Assembly (NCBI GenBank): GCA_003517675.1
Contig: DPAC01000107.1
Span: forward strand, 1-43,021
From: Porphyromonadaceae bacterium
GTDB lineage: Bacteria; Bacteroidota; Bacteroidia; Bacteroidales; Dysgonomonadaceae
Direction of reading: 5' to 3'
Length of the DNA stretch: 43,021 nt
Shown: piece after piece, positions 8,312 through 15,608 of the stretch
Numbering within the stretch: the stretch's first letter is position 1
How the letters are laid out: the number at the start of each line of letters is the position of its first letter
Position numbers and translations under genes: made by a program
The notes under the pieces: model-generated
Databases searched by the model: none
What the model was told of the DNA's origin: nothing
Seen by the model: the letters and a program-made list of their open reading frames with translations, nothing else

Positions 8312-9724
8312 ATGACAAAAGTAGGATTGTTCGGAATCGGCCTCGATACCTATTGGGGCCAGTTTGAAGGATTGCTCGACAACCTGAAAAATTACCAGCG
8401 CCTGATAAAGGAAAAGATTGAAAGTTTCAATGCAACGGTAGTCGATGCCGGAATGGTTGACAACCCGCAAAAGGCAAGAGAAGCGGCAGATTTGTTGAAG
8501 TCGGAAGATGTGGAAATAGTATTTCTGTATATTTCCACTTATGCCCTTTCATCCACCGTTTTGCCAATAGCTCAGAAGGTAAAAGTTCCTATTGTTTTGC
8601 TGAACCTGCAGCCTGTTCCGCAACTCGATTACGAAAAATTCAACGCGCTGAACGATCGCGGAAAAATGACCGGTGTCTGGCTGGAACATTGTCAAGCTTG
8701 TTCGGTTCCGGAAATTGCCGGGGTATTTAACCGGGCGGGAATCCGGTACGATATTGTAACCGGATTTCTCCGCGACGACAAAAGCTGGTGCGAAATTGAA
8801 GAATGGGTTGAGTCTTCGCGGGTGGCAGTGGCCATGCGAAACAACCGGCTCGGTGTGTTGGGTCATTATTACGGTGGAATGCTCGATGTGTACACCGACC
8901 TCACCAAACAAAGTGCAACTTTTGGTACACATATCGAAATGCTCGAAATGTGCGAACTCAAAAAATACCGGGATGAAGTTACCGAAGTCGAAGTGCAGGC
9001 CAAAATTAAGGAATTTAATACTGCTTTTGATGTAGCCCCGGAGTGCGAACATGCTGAAATTGAACGTGCAGCACGCACATCTGTGGCGCTCGACAAGCTG
9101 GTGAAGGCGCACAATCTGGGGGCGATGGCCTATTATTACGAGGGAGAACCGGGAAATGAGTATGAAAACATTGTCACCTCCGTTATTGCCGGTAATACGT
9201 TGCTCACAGGAAAGAACATTCCGGTGGCGGGCGAGTGTGAGGTAAAAAATACACAGGCCATGAAAATTATGGCAGAATTCGGTGCCGGAGGTTCTTTTTC
9301 GGAATTCTACCTGATGGACTTTAAGGATGACGTGGTTTACCTGGGGCACGACGGGCCTGCACATTTTGCCATCGCCGAAGATCGGGTGAAGCTGGTTCCA
9401 CTGCCGGTTTACCATGGGAAACCCGGCAAAGGACTTTCCATCCAAATGACGGTAAAACATGGCCCGGTGACGCTTCTATCAGTGGTAGAAGGCAAAAACG
9501 ATATTTTTCTGCTGGTTGCCGAAGGCGAATCGGTACCTGGCCCCATTCTTGAAATTGGAAACACCAACAGCCGCTATAAATTTTCAATCGCTGCCAAGGA
9601 ATTTATGAACCGGTGGTCGGAACAGGGTCCGGCACATCATTGTGCCATTGGTGTCGGACACCTTGCCGGAAAAATTGAAAAACTGGGCCGGTTGCTCAAT
9701 TTAAATGTGGTAAAAATTTGTTGA
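8312..9724 (+). CDS. L-arabinose/L-fucose isomerase family protein
   Basis: This 470-residue protein lacks a signal peptide and is therefore cytoplasmic. It has the Rossmann-like N-terminal domain (MTKVGLFGIGLDTYWGQF) and the C-terminal metal site of the AraA/FucI fold: E308 in GECEV, E331 in SFSEFY, H346 in LGHDG and H443 in the terminal HHCAIGVGH segment, matching in order and spacing the E-E-H-H manganese ligands of AraA. This supports aldose-ketose isomerisation, but the rest is divergent from classical AraA, so the substrate could be L-arabinose, L-fucose, L-rhamnose or another sugar. It lies 100 bp after GH106 and ends the first gene block before the SusC control region. Start is ATG 8312; a perfect anti-Shine-Dalgarno match lies 46 bases upstream, too far to set this start. 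Confidence 0.8.
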   Translation: MTKVGLFGIGLDTYWGQFEGLLDNLKNYQRLIKEKIESFNATVVDAGMVDNPQKAREAADLLKSEDVEIVFLYISTYALSSTVLPIAQKVKVPIVLLNLQPVPQLDYEKFNALNDRGKMTGVWLEHCQACSVPEIAGVFNRAGIRYDIVTGFLRDDKSWCEIEEWVESSRVAVAMRNNRLGVLGHYYGGMLDVYTDLTKQSATFGTHIEMLEMCELKKYRDEVTEVEVQAKIKEFNTAFDVAPECEHAEIERAARTSVALDKLVKAHNLGAMAYYYEGEPGNEYENIVTSVIAGNTLLTGKNIPVAGECEVKNTQAMKIMAEFGAGGSFSEFYLMDFKDDVVYLGHDGPAHFAIAEDRVKLVPLPVYHGKPGKGLSIQMTVKHGPVTLLSVVEGKNDIFLLVAEGESVPGPILEIGNTNSRYKFSIAAKEFMNRWSEQGPAHHCAIGVGHLAGKIEKLGRLLNLNVVKIC

Positions 9725-9757
9725 TAGAAAAAACCCAATAAGGTTCTTTACAACCCA

Positions 9758-9776
9758 GTAAACGTTATACGTTTAC
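9758..9776. promoter_or_regulatory. Perfect palindrome, candidate operator
   Basis: GTAAACGT-TAT-ACGTTTAC is a perfect 8-bp inverted repeat around a 3-bp centre, located 34 bp after the isomerase stop codon. Its symmetry and CG-containing half-sites resemble operators of dimeric helix-turn-helix repressors; it could also be a small terminator stem, although no T-run follows. Confidence 0.4.
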
Positions 9777-9883
9777 CACCTATAAGCATTATTCAGCCGA
9801 CTCACCACTCGAAAAATCAGGCCTTTTAGAACCTGTAACAATAAAGGGATTTGTGGAGTATAAAATTACAATATCCGAAAAAA

Positions 9884-9931
9884 ATCATTTTAACATAAAT
9901 ATATCATTTTACATAGTTTTAATATCATTTT
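9884..9931 (+). repeat. Three phased direct repeats (ATCATTTT) upstream of SusC promoter
   Basis: ATCATTTT starts at 9884, 9903 and 9924, i.e. 19 and 21 bp apart, about two helical turns. The last two copies are parts of a longer 21-bp repeat that shares ATATCATTTT and ATAGTT. They end 27 bp before the TAnnTTTG box. Direct repeats phased on one face of the helix are typical binding sites of AraC-type output domains, including those of hybrid two-component PUL regulators; that role is inference. Confidence 0.55.
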
Positions 9932-9958
9932 CTATAGTTATAAACAATATAACCAGTC

Positions 9959-9980
9959 TATTTTTGTAATGTCATTACAA
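9959..9980 (+). promoter_or_regulatory. Candidate -7 box overlapping a 17-bp palindrome
   Basis: TATTTTTG at 9959-9966 fits the Bacteroidota -7 consensus TAnnTTTG. It overlaps TTGTAATG-T-CATTACAA at 9964-9980, a perfect 8-bp inverted repeat with one central base. A protein bound there would cover the promoter. The half-site TTGTAATG also occurs in the element at 15482-15580. No clear TTTG -33 box is present, so the promoter call is tentative. Confidence 0.4.
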
Positions 9981-10052
9981 GATGGAAAAATCTTTTAAAC
10001 AAGAGATAATACTGAATAGAGTTCTTAATAGCGAGGTTTCATTGTTGTAACA

Positions 10053-10149
10053 GTATGCTGTCGTATTAAATATCATGACGTCAAAAATGAATACGTATCG
10101 AATATCAACAGATATTTTGTTTCGCTTGCAATGAAAAAGAGACTTTTGG
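10053..10149 (+). promoter_or_regulatory. Shared upstream element, copy A
   Basis: This 97-bp segment resembles the 99-bp segment at 15482-15580. Both open with GTATGCT, share AAAAATGA, GAATATCA, TATTTTG, CTTGYAATGA and GACTTTT in the same order and near-identical spacing, and both carry ATATCA twice 31-32 bp apart. Copy A lies about 215 bp before the SusC start codon. It probably is a common regulatory or transcription-start element for both units. Confidence 0.5.
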
Positions 10150-10363
10150 ATGAAAAATATTCAAAGAATAATTAATTTGAAGTAGAAATTTTAAATAAGA
10201 TTTATGTAACATGTAAAAACAAAAAAACAGAACGCCTATGAACGAAAAAAAAAGAGATATAGCTAACATCTTTCTTTATAGTTTGATGCCTTCCTTAGTT
10301 TGAAATCCGGAGGCAAAGTAATTTGAGTCATTAATCCAAATCAAAAACATAAAAAGACAAAGT

Positions 10364-13300
10364 ATGAAAAAATTTGATTGTAAAATTTTATCCGGGTTGT
10401 TAGAACTCCGGAAAGCAGAATTATGGAAAGTTATAAGGATTACATTGATTTTTATAACTATGGGTATCACCCAGTCGTTTGCGCTGGGTAGTTATACTCT
10501 GAACAACAGTGATGCTATCTTTAATTTTAATCAGGTAAACCAGCAACACAATGTTTCAGGTAAAGTAAAGGACTCGGGCGGGCAACCACTTCCAGGAGTT
10601 ACTGTAGTGGTGAAAGGCACAACCCAGGGAACGGTGACCAATGCTGACGGTGAATACTCCCTTTCCAATATTCCTGAAGACGCCACCCTGGTGTTTTCAT
10701 TCGTGGGAATGCGAACGCAGGAAGTGGTTGTTGGGAGCCAGACAAGTATTGATGTTAGGATGGAAGAAGAGACAATAGGGTTAGAAGAGGTTGTTGCAAT
10801 TGGGTATGGAACTCAAAAGAAAGAAACGCTAACGGGTTCTGTAGCTTCTGTAAAAGGTGAAGAACTGGCAAAAACTACAATAGCCAATGTTTCCAACACC
10901 TTAGCAGGACAATTACCAGGCTTAATTGCACTGCAATCAAACGGGATGCCTGGTCGTGATGCTGCCACGCTGAGTATTCGTGGATTTGGAAATGCTCTTT
11001 TTATTGTTGATGGAATTGAAGCAGATATCAATACGTTGGATCCCAATTCCATCGAATCAATTTCTATCCTGAAAGACGGAGCTGCCTCTATTTATGGAGC
11101 GCGGGCTGGTAACGGCGTTATATTAGTAACAACAAAACGCGGGAACGTTAGCAAACCGTCTTTTACCTTAAATTCTTCTTATAACATGCAGGGCTTAACA
11201 AGATTCCCGGATAAAGCCAGTTCAGGTCAATGGACTGAAATGAGGTCAGAACAAGCGATTAATTCTGGTATGACACCTCCCTACACACCTGAGCAAATTC
11301 AAAATTATTATAATGAAGTAGATCCGTACTTGTTCCCAAATACTGACTGGGAGAAAGTTCTGCTTCGTACCTGGGCACCTCAGCAACAGCACAACTTGTC
11401 AGTTCAAGGTGGAAACGATAAAATTAAGTATTATGGTTTTATTGGTTATTTGAATCAGGAAACCATGTTTAAGAATCACGGTGGCGAATATAGCCGTATC
11501 AACTTGCAATCAAACATAGATGCACAAATTACCGATCAGCTTTCTACACAATTTGACTTTGCCAGTATAAACGAAATCAGTCTAATGCCCCAACAAAGTC
11601 TCTTCGGAGTTGCATCAGAAGGAGGTACAGTATGGGACCATTATTGGTCAGATCTGCCTATTTATCCGGCAGAATTACCTGACCCTACAAAATATTCATA
11701 CAACGGATCAAACGGAGAAACTCAAATTTTATCGAACCGTGAAATTTTTGGGCATAACGATGAAATAAAAAATGATGTCAGGACTTCATTGTCGTTAAAA
11801 TACGAATTTAAATTTGTAAAAGGTTTATCAGCAAAGGCATTTTTAAATGGAAGGCAAATTTACAGGGAGTTCGAATATTTTCAAAAACCGGCATATTTCT
11901 ATACTTACGATCCAACCAATGATACCTATACTTTAATAGGTGGCTTTTCGGATAAAGCCCTTATGACTCAACAAAGAAATACTGACAGAGCGTTCACAGG
12001 TCAGTTTTCATTAAATTATAATAGAGTTCTTAACGATATACACCATGTGAGCGGTTTGGTTTTATATGAAGTTATGGATTACAGTGGAAATAATTTGTCT
12101 GCCGGGAGAACAAACTTTTTGACACCTGCAATAGAACAGTTATTTGCGGGAAGTACAGTGGGAATGAACAATTATGGATCAGGATATGAAATGGGAAGAA
12201 AAAGTATTGTTGCCCGAGCAAATTATAATTACAAAAATAAGTATTTGATAGAGACTTCATTTAGAGCTGATGCATCGGCAAAATTTCCACCAGAAAAAAG
12301 ATGGGGCTATTTTCCAAGTGTTTCATTGGGATGGATCATGACAGAAGAAGAATTCATGAAAGATTCGGGAGCATTGGAATATTTAAAGTTTAGGGGAAGT
12401 TATGGCCAATCTGGAAACGATGCAGTGGGTAACTTTCAGTACCTGGCAGGTTATGAATATGGCCTTACACATGTTTTTGACAAAGTTGAGCAAGGTTTGG
12501 TTTCAACTGGGCTGGCAAATCCAAACTTAACGTGGGAAAAAATAGCCATTTCAAATGTAGGTGCTGATTTCTCGTTTTGGAACAGGAAATTATATGGAGA
12601 AACCGATGTTTTTTACAGAACAAGGAAAGGTATTATAGCTAATCGTTTAAGGACATTGCCATCAACCTTCGGTGCTGCATTGCCACCTGAAAACGTCAAC
12701 AATATAAGTGACCGTGGATTTGAATTAAAACTGGGAACAGTCGGCAATATACCTGATTTTCAATATGATATTAGTGCAAATGTTTCCTGGTCAAGAGCAA
12801 AGTGGGATTATTTTGAAGAACCGATTTATGAAGATCCGGACCAAACCAGAATATATACTCAAACCGGCAGATGGGTAGACAGAATTTATGGTTACGTTTC
12901 AGAAGGCCTTTTTGAATCACAAGCTGAAATTGATGCATTAACATATGACCAGGATGGACAAAGCAATGCTACATTACGACCTGGTGATATTCGCTATAAA
13001 GATATAAATGAGGATGGAAAGATAGATTGGAGAGATCAGGTGGAAATTGGAAATGGAAATACTCCGCACTGGATGTATGGCTTTAATTTTAATCTATCGT
13101 ATAAGAACTTTGACCTTTTTGGTATAATACAGGGGGCGGCAGGTTACCATGTCAGGATAAATATGATCTTTAATTCTGCTCAATTTTATAATAATCGTTG
13201 GACGGAAGAAAATAAAGATCGCAATGCAATTGTCCCTCGTTTGGGAGGAGCACCATCAAATAATTGGGGTTCCAACCATAATTATAAATCAGCAGACTAC

Positions 13301-13519
13301 CTAAGGTTAAAGTCGATAAATTTTGGCTATAACCTACCGCGGTTCTTTTTAGAAAAAGTCAAACTTGAACAATGCAGAATATATGTTGCAGGAACCAACC
13401 TTTTAACATTGGATAAATTAAAGAAGTATGGAATGGACCCGGAGGCTCCATCCGCATTTTCAGGTCTTTATTATCCACAGCAACGAACCATTTCTTTTGG
13501 AATTAATTTAACGCTTTAA
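10364..13519 (+). CDS. SusC-like TonB-dependent outer-membrane transporter
   Basis: This 1051-residue protein has an export signal in its first 45 residues, a carboxypeptidase-regulatory-like beta domain (about 63-124: VSGKVKDSGGQPLPGVTVVVKG...GEYSLSNIP), a linker VEE-type segment (IGLEEVVAIGYGTQKKETLTGSV) and a plug with the typical FIVDGIEADINTLDPNSIESISILKDGAAS and YGARAGNGVILVTTKRG motifs. The remainder is a 22-strand-type barrel ending in ISFGINLTL, the expected terminal strand. It would move oligosaccharides across the outer membrane with TonB energy, working with the SusD-like protein 12 bp downstream. The gene is visibly more AT-rich than the rhamnosidase genes on either side. Substrate cannot be read from sequence. 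Confidence 0.95.
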   Translation: MKKFDCKILSGLLELRKAELWKVIRITLIFITMGITQSFALGSYTLNNSDAIFNFNQVNQQHNVSGKVKDSGGQPLPGVTVVVKGTTQGTVTNADGEYSLSNIPEDATLVFSFVGMRTQEVVVGSQTSIDVRMEEETIGLEEVVAIGYGTQKKETLTGSVASVKGEELAKTTIANVSNTLAGQLPGLIALQSNGMPGRDAATLSIRGFGNALFIVDGIEADINTLDPNSIESISILKDGAASIYGARAGNGVILVTTKRGNVSKPSFTLNSSYNMQGLTRFPDKASSGQWTEMRSEQAINSGMTPPYTPEQIQNYYNEVDPYLFPNTDWEKVLLRTWAPQQQHNLSVQGGNDKIKYYGFIGYLNQETMFKNHGGEYSRINLQSNIDAQITDQLSTQFDFASINEISLMPQQSLFGVASEGGTVWDHYWSDLPIYPAELPDPTKYSYNGSNGETQILSNREIFGHNDEIKNDVRTSLSLKYEFKFVKGLSAKAFLNGRQIYREFEYFQKPAYFYTYDPTNDTYTLIGGFSDKALMTQQRNTDRAFTGQFSLNYNRVLNDIHHVSGLVLYEVMDYSGNNLSAGRTNFLTPAIEQLFAGSTVGMNNYGSGYEMGRKSIVARANYNYKNKYLIETSFRADASAKFPPEKRWGYFPSVSLGWIMTEEEFMKDSGALEYLKFRGSYGQSGNDAVGNFQYLAGYEYGLTHVFDKVEQGLVSTGLANPNLTWEKIAISNVGADFSFWNRKLYGETDVFYRTRKGIIANRLRTLPSTFGAALPPENVNNISDRGFELKLGTVGNIPDFQYDISANVSWSRAKWDYFEEPIYEDPDQTRIYTQTGRWVDRIYGYVSEGLFESQAEIDALTYDQDGQSNATLRPGDIRYKDINEDGKIDWRDQVEIGNGNTPHWMYGFNFNLSYKNFDLFGIIQGAAGYHVRINMIFNSAQFYNNRWTEENKDRNAIVPRLGGAPSNNWGSNHNYKSADYLRLKSINFGYNLPRFFLEKVKLEQCRIYVAGTNLLTLDKLKKYGMDPEAPSAFSGLYYPQQRTISFGINLTL

Positions 13520-13530
13520 AATTTAGAAAA

Positions 13531-15324
13531 ATGAAAAATAAAATATTAATTTCCATAGCTACCATCTTTCTAATTCTATTTAATTCATGCCAGAAAGATG
13601 TGCTGGACAAGCAACCCCTTGATATAATCACCGATGCAATTGTGTGGAACGATCAAAATTTGATTGATGCCTACCTTACTCAAACATATGCTAATACATA
13701 TGTGTTTACGCAGGAATGCTCCGACAATGAGCCAAATGGTAATAGTGATGTGTGGTTTGGGTTTGTTCATGTTCTAAATTTAAGTGATGAAGTAAAGCAT
13801 GTCTGGGGACCACAGGCTCAGGGGAAAAATGGCACAATTAGAATTAATGGCGGTACCCTTGAATGGTGGGAGCCTTCATATACTGTAATTCGTGCTTTGA
13901 ATGAATTTATTAAAAGAGTCCCTGAGTCTCCTGTGGACGATGTTTTTAAGAAAGAAAAAACAGCTGAAGCACGTTGGATAAGGGCCTTTAATTATTTTTC
14001 GATGGTGAAACGCTACGGTGGCGTACCCATAATCACTGAACCTCAGTCAATTGACGATCCAGAAGAAACATTGTACCCGAAAAGAAATACAGAAAAAGAG
14101 GTCTATGACTTTGTCATCTCCGAAATGGACGCTATCATAAATGACCTTCCGGATGGTGCTTCAGCTACACCAGGTCGAGCTTCCAAAGGTGCTGCATTGG
14201 CATTGAAAAGTCGGGCTGCTTTGTATGCAGGCAGTATTGCTCAATATGGCACTGTCCAATTAAATGGATTGTTGGGAATAAATAGTGAAGAAGCAAATAC
14301 TTATTATCAAAAATCGTATGAAGCATCCAAAATATTGATGGACGAAGGGGATTATGCCTTGTATAACAGCGATCCTGATAAAGTTGTCAACTATCAGAAT
14401 ATTTTTTTGAAAAAAGACCATTCTGAAGTAATATTTGCAAAAAAACACACATATACAGACAAATTAGCGGGCGGCAACGGATGGTCGTGGGACTTTTTTG
14501 TTGGCCCTTCACCAAATGCCTGGGGTGGAGGAACCTGTATTACCCCGTATCTCGAAATGATTGAAGAATATGAATACATTGATGGTACACCAGGAACATG
14601 GGACAGGGATGCAGTCCAACAGAAATTATGGACAACTGATGAATTATGGGCAAACCGTGATCCACGTTTTTACGCCTCAATTTGCACACAAAACACAATA
14701 TGGAAAGGTGTTCCTCTTCAGTTTTATTACGGTCTTCGCAAACCTGACGGCTCGTTGATCTATGATGGATCTTATGAAGGTGTAGCAGCAAAAGGAAACC
14801 AGGTATTTACAACCATTGAAAGAACCGGCACCGGCTTTGGTGTCCTTAAATATCTTGATGAAAACAAAAATATGTTTGGCCCAGTAGCAGATTCCGGAAC
14901 AGACTATCTGGTATTTCGTTACGGAGAAATTCTTCTAAACTTTGCAGAAGCAGCCTTTGAATTGGGAAAAACCAATGAAGCCCTTGACGCAATAAATCAA
15001 ATCAGAAGAAGAGCAGGTGTTGCGGAGCTTACTTCTGTTGATCGTAATGCTATCAGACATGAAAGAAAAATTGAATTGGCTTTTGAAGGACATCGGTACT
15101 GGGATTTGAGAAGATGGAGAACCGCAGTTAATGACTTAACGAGAAGTTTTTCTGGCATAGATTATATTTTAGACTATGAGACACGTAAATATCAAATACA
15201 AGTGCGACCACATATAGATGGTATTACAAATCAACCTGTTTTTCACGAATATAACTACTACTTACCTATAACACTTGCCCGGACAGGAAACAATCCAAAC
15301 TTGGTTGAAAATCCAGGATATTAA
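13531..15324 (+). CDS. SusD-like surface glycan-binding lipoprotein (RagB/SusD family)
   Basis: This 597-residue protein starts with a lipoprotein signal (ILFNSC, lipidated C20). Typical SusD features follow: LDKQPLDIITDAIVWNDQNLIDAYLTQTY at the N-terminus, EARWIRAFNYFSMVKRYGGVPII (TPR helices), and near the C-terminus YGEILLNFAEAAFELGKTNEALDAINQIRRRAGV and IELAFEGHRYWDLRRWR. It caps the SusC barrel and captures glycan at the cell surface. It is 12 bp from susC-like and followed by a strong terminator, so the two form a compact unit. Confidence 0.95.
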   Translation: MKNKILISIATIFLILFNSCQKDVLDKQPLDIITDAIVWNDQNLIDAYLTQTYANTYVFTQECSDNEPNGNSDVWFGFVHVLNLSDEVKHVWGPQAQGKNGTIRINGGTLEWWEPSYTVIRALNEFIKRVPESPVDDVFKKEKTAEARWIRAFNYFSMVKRYGGVPIITEPQSIDDPEETLYPKRNTEKEVYDFVISEMDAIINDLPDGASATPGRASKGAALALKSRAALYAGSIAQYGTVQLNGLLGINSEEANTYYQKSYEASKILMDEGDYALYNSDPDKVVNYQNIFLKKDHSEVIFAKKHTYTDKLAGGNGWSWDFFVGPSPNAWGGGTCITPYLEMIEEYEYIDGTPGTWDRDAVQQKLWTTDELWANRDPRFYASICTQNTIWKGVPLQFYYGLRKPDGSLIYDGSYEGVAAKGNQVFTTIERTGTGFGVLKYLDENKNMFGPVADSGTDYLVFRYGEILLNFAEAAFELGKTNEALDAINQIRRRAGVAELTSVDRNAIRHERKIELAFEGHRYWDLRRWRTAVNDLTRSFSGIDYILDYETRKYQIQVRPHIDGITNQPVFHEYNYYLPITLARTGNNPNLVENPGY

Positions 15325-15336
15325 AGGCTATTTAAA

Positions 15337-15383
15337 GAAAAATTACACTATAAATAAAACTCTCCTTTATGGTGTAATTTTTC
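15337..15383 (+). terminator. Rho-independent terminator after SusD-like gene
   Basis: GAAAAATTACAC (15337-15348) pairs perfectly with GTGTAATTTTTC (15372-15383), giving a 12-bp stem around a 23-base loop with a T-run at the 3' side. The A-run/T-run flanks make it potentially bidirectional. It begins 13 bp after the SusD stop codon and separates the SusCD unit from the following genes. Confidence 0.75.
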
Positions 15384-15481
15384 TTCACGGGTTTATGCAA
15401 TTCCATTTGAAATGAGTTTTTTATAAACAAATCCATTACATCAAAAAATAAAAAGTACATATCTGTTATCAGTAGTGTTGG

Positions 15482-15580
15482 GTATGCTCTGAAAACCTGA
15501 TATATCAAAAATGACTACTTATAATACATTGAATATCAGTATGTATTTTGGGTTCACTTGTAATGACAGGGACTTTTCGG
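15482..15580 (+). promoter_or_regulatory. Shared upstream element, copy B
   Basis: This is the second copy of the element described at 10053-10149, with the same ordered blocks (GTATGCT, AAAAATGA, GAATATCA, TATTTTG, CTTGTAATGA, GACTTTT). It ends 28 bp before the start codon at 15609 and lies after the SusD terminator, so it probably drives or controls a second transcription unit. Confidence 0.5.
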
Positions 15581-15608
15581 AGTGCAATCATATTTTAATT
15601 TTAAAATA

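Larger units (their letters stand above)
9725..10363 (+). promoter_or_regulatory. 640-bp control region in front of susC/susD-like genes
   Basis: No gene of its own is seen here. The stretch is strongly AT-rich and holds several ordered elements: a weak hairpin just after the isomerase gene (about 9728-9749), a 19-bp palindrome at 9758-9776, three phased ATCATTTT repeats at 9884-9931, a TAnnTTTG (Bacteroidota -7 type) box at 9959-9966 overlapping a 17-bp palindrome at 9964-9980, and at 10053-10149 a segment that recurs before the gene at 15609. I could not find a convincing TTTG -33 box at the right spacing. Confidence 0.6.

Noticed and set aside
8549..9460. Long open frame on the - strand (303 codons) opposite the isomerase gene
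   Set aside because: It mirrors a well-supported gene with readable catalytic residues; its translation has no recognisable motif and it is a by-product of codon use.
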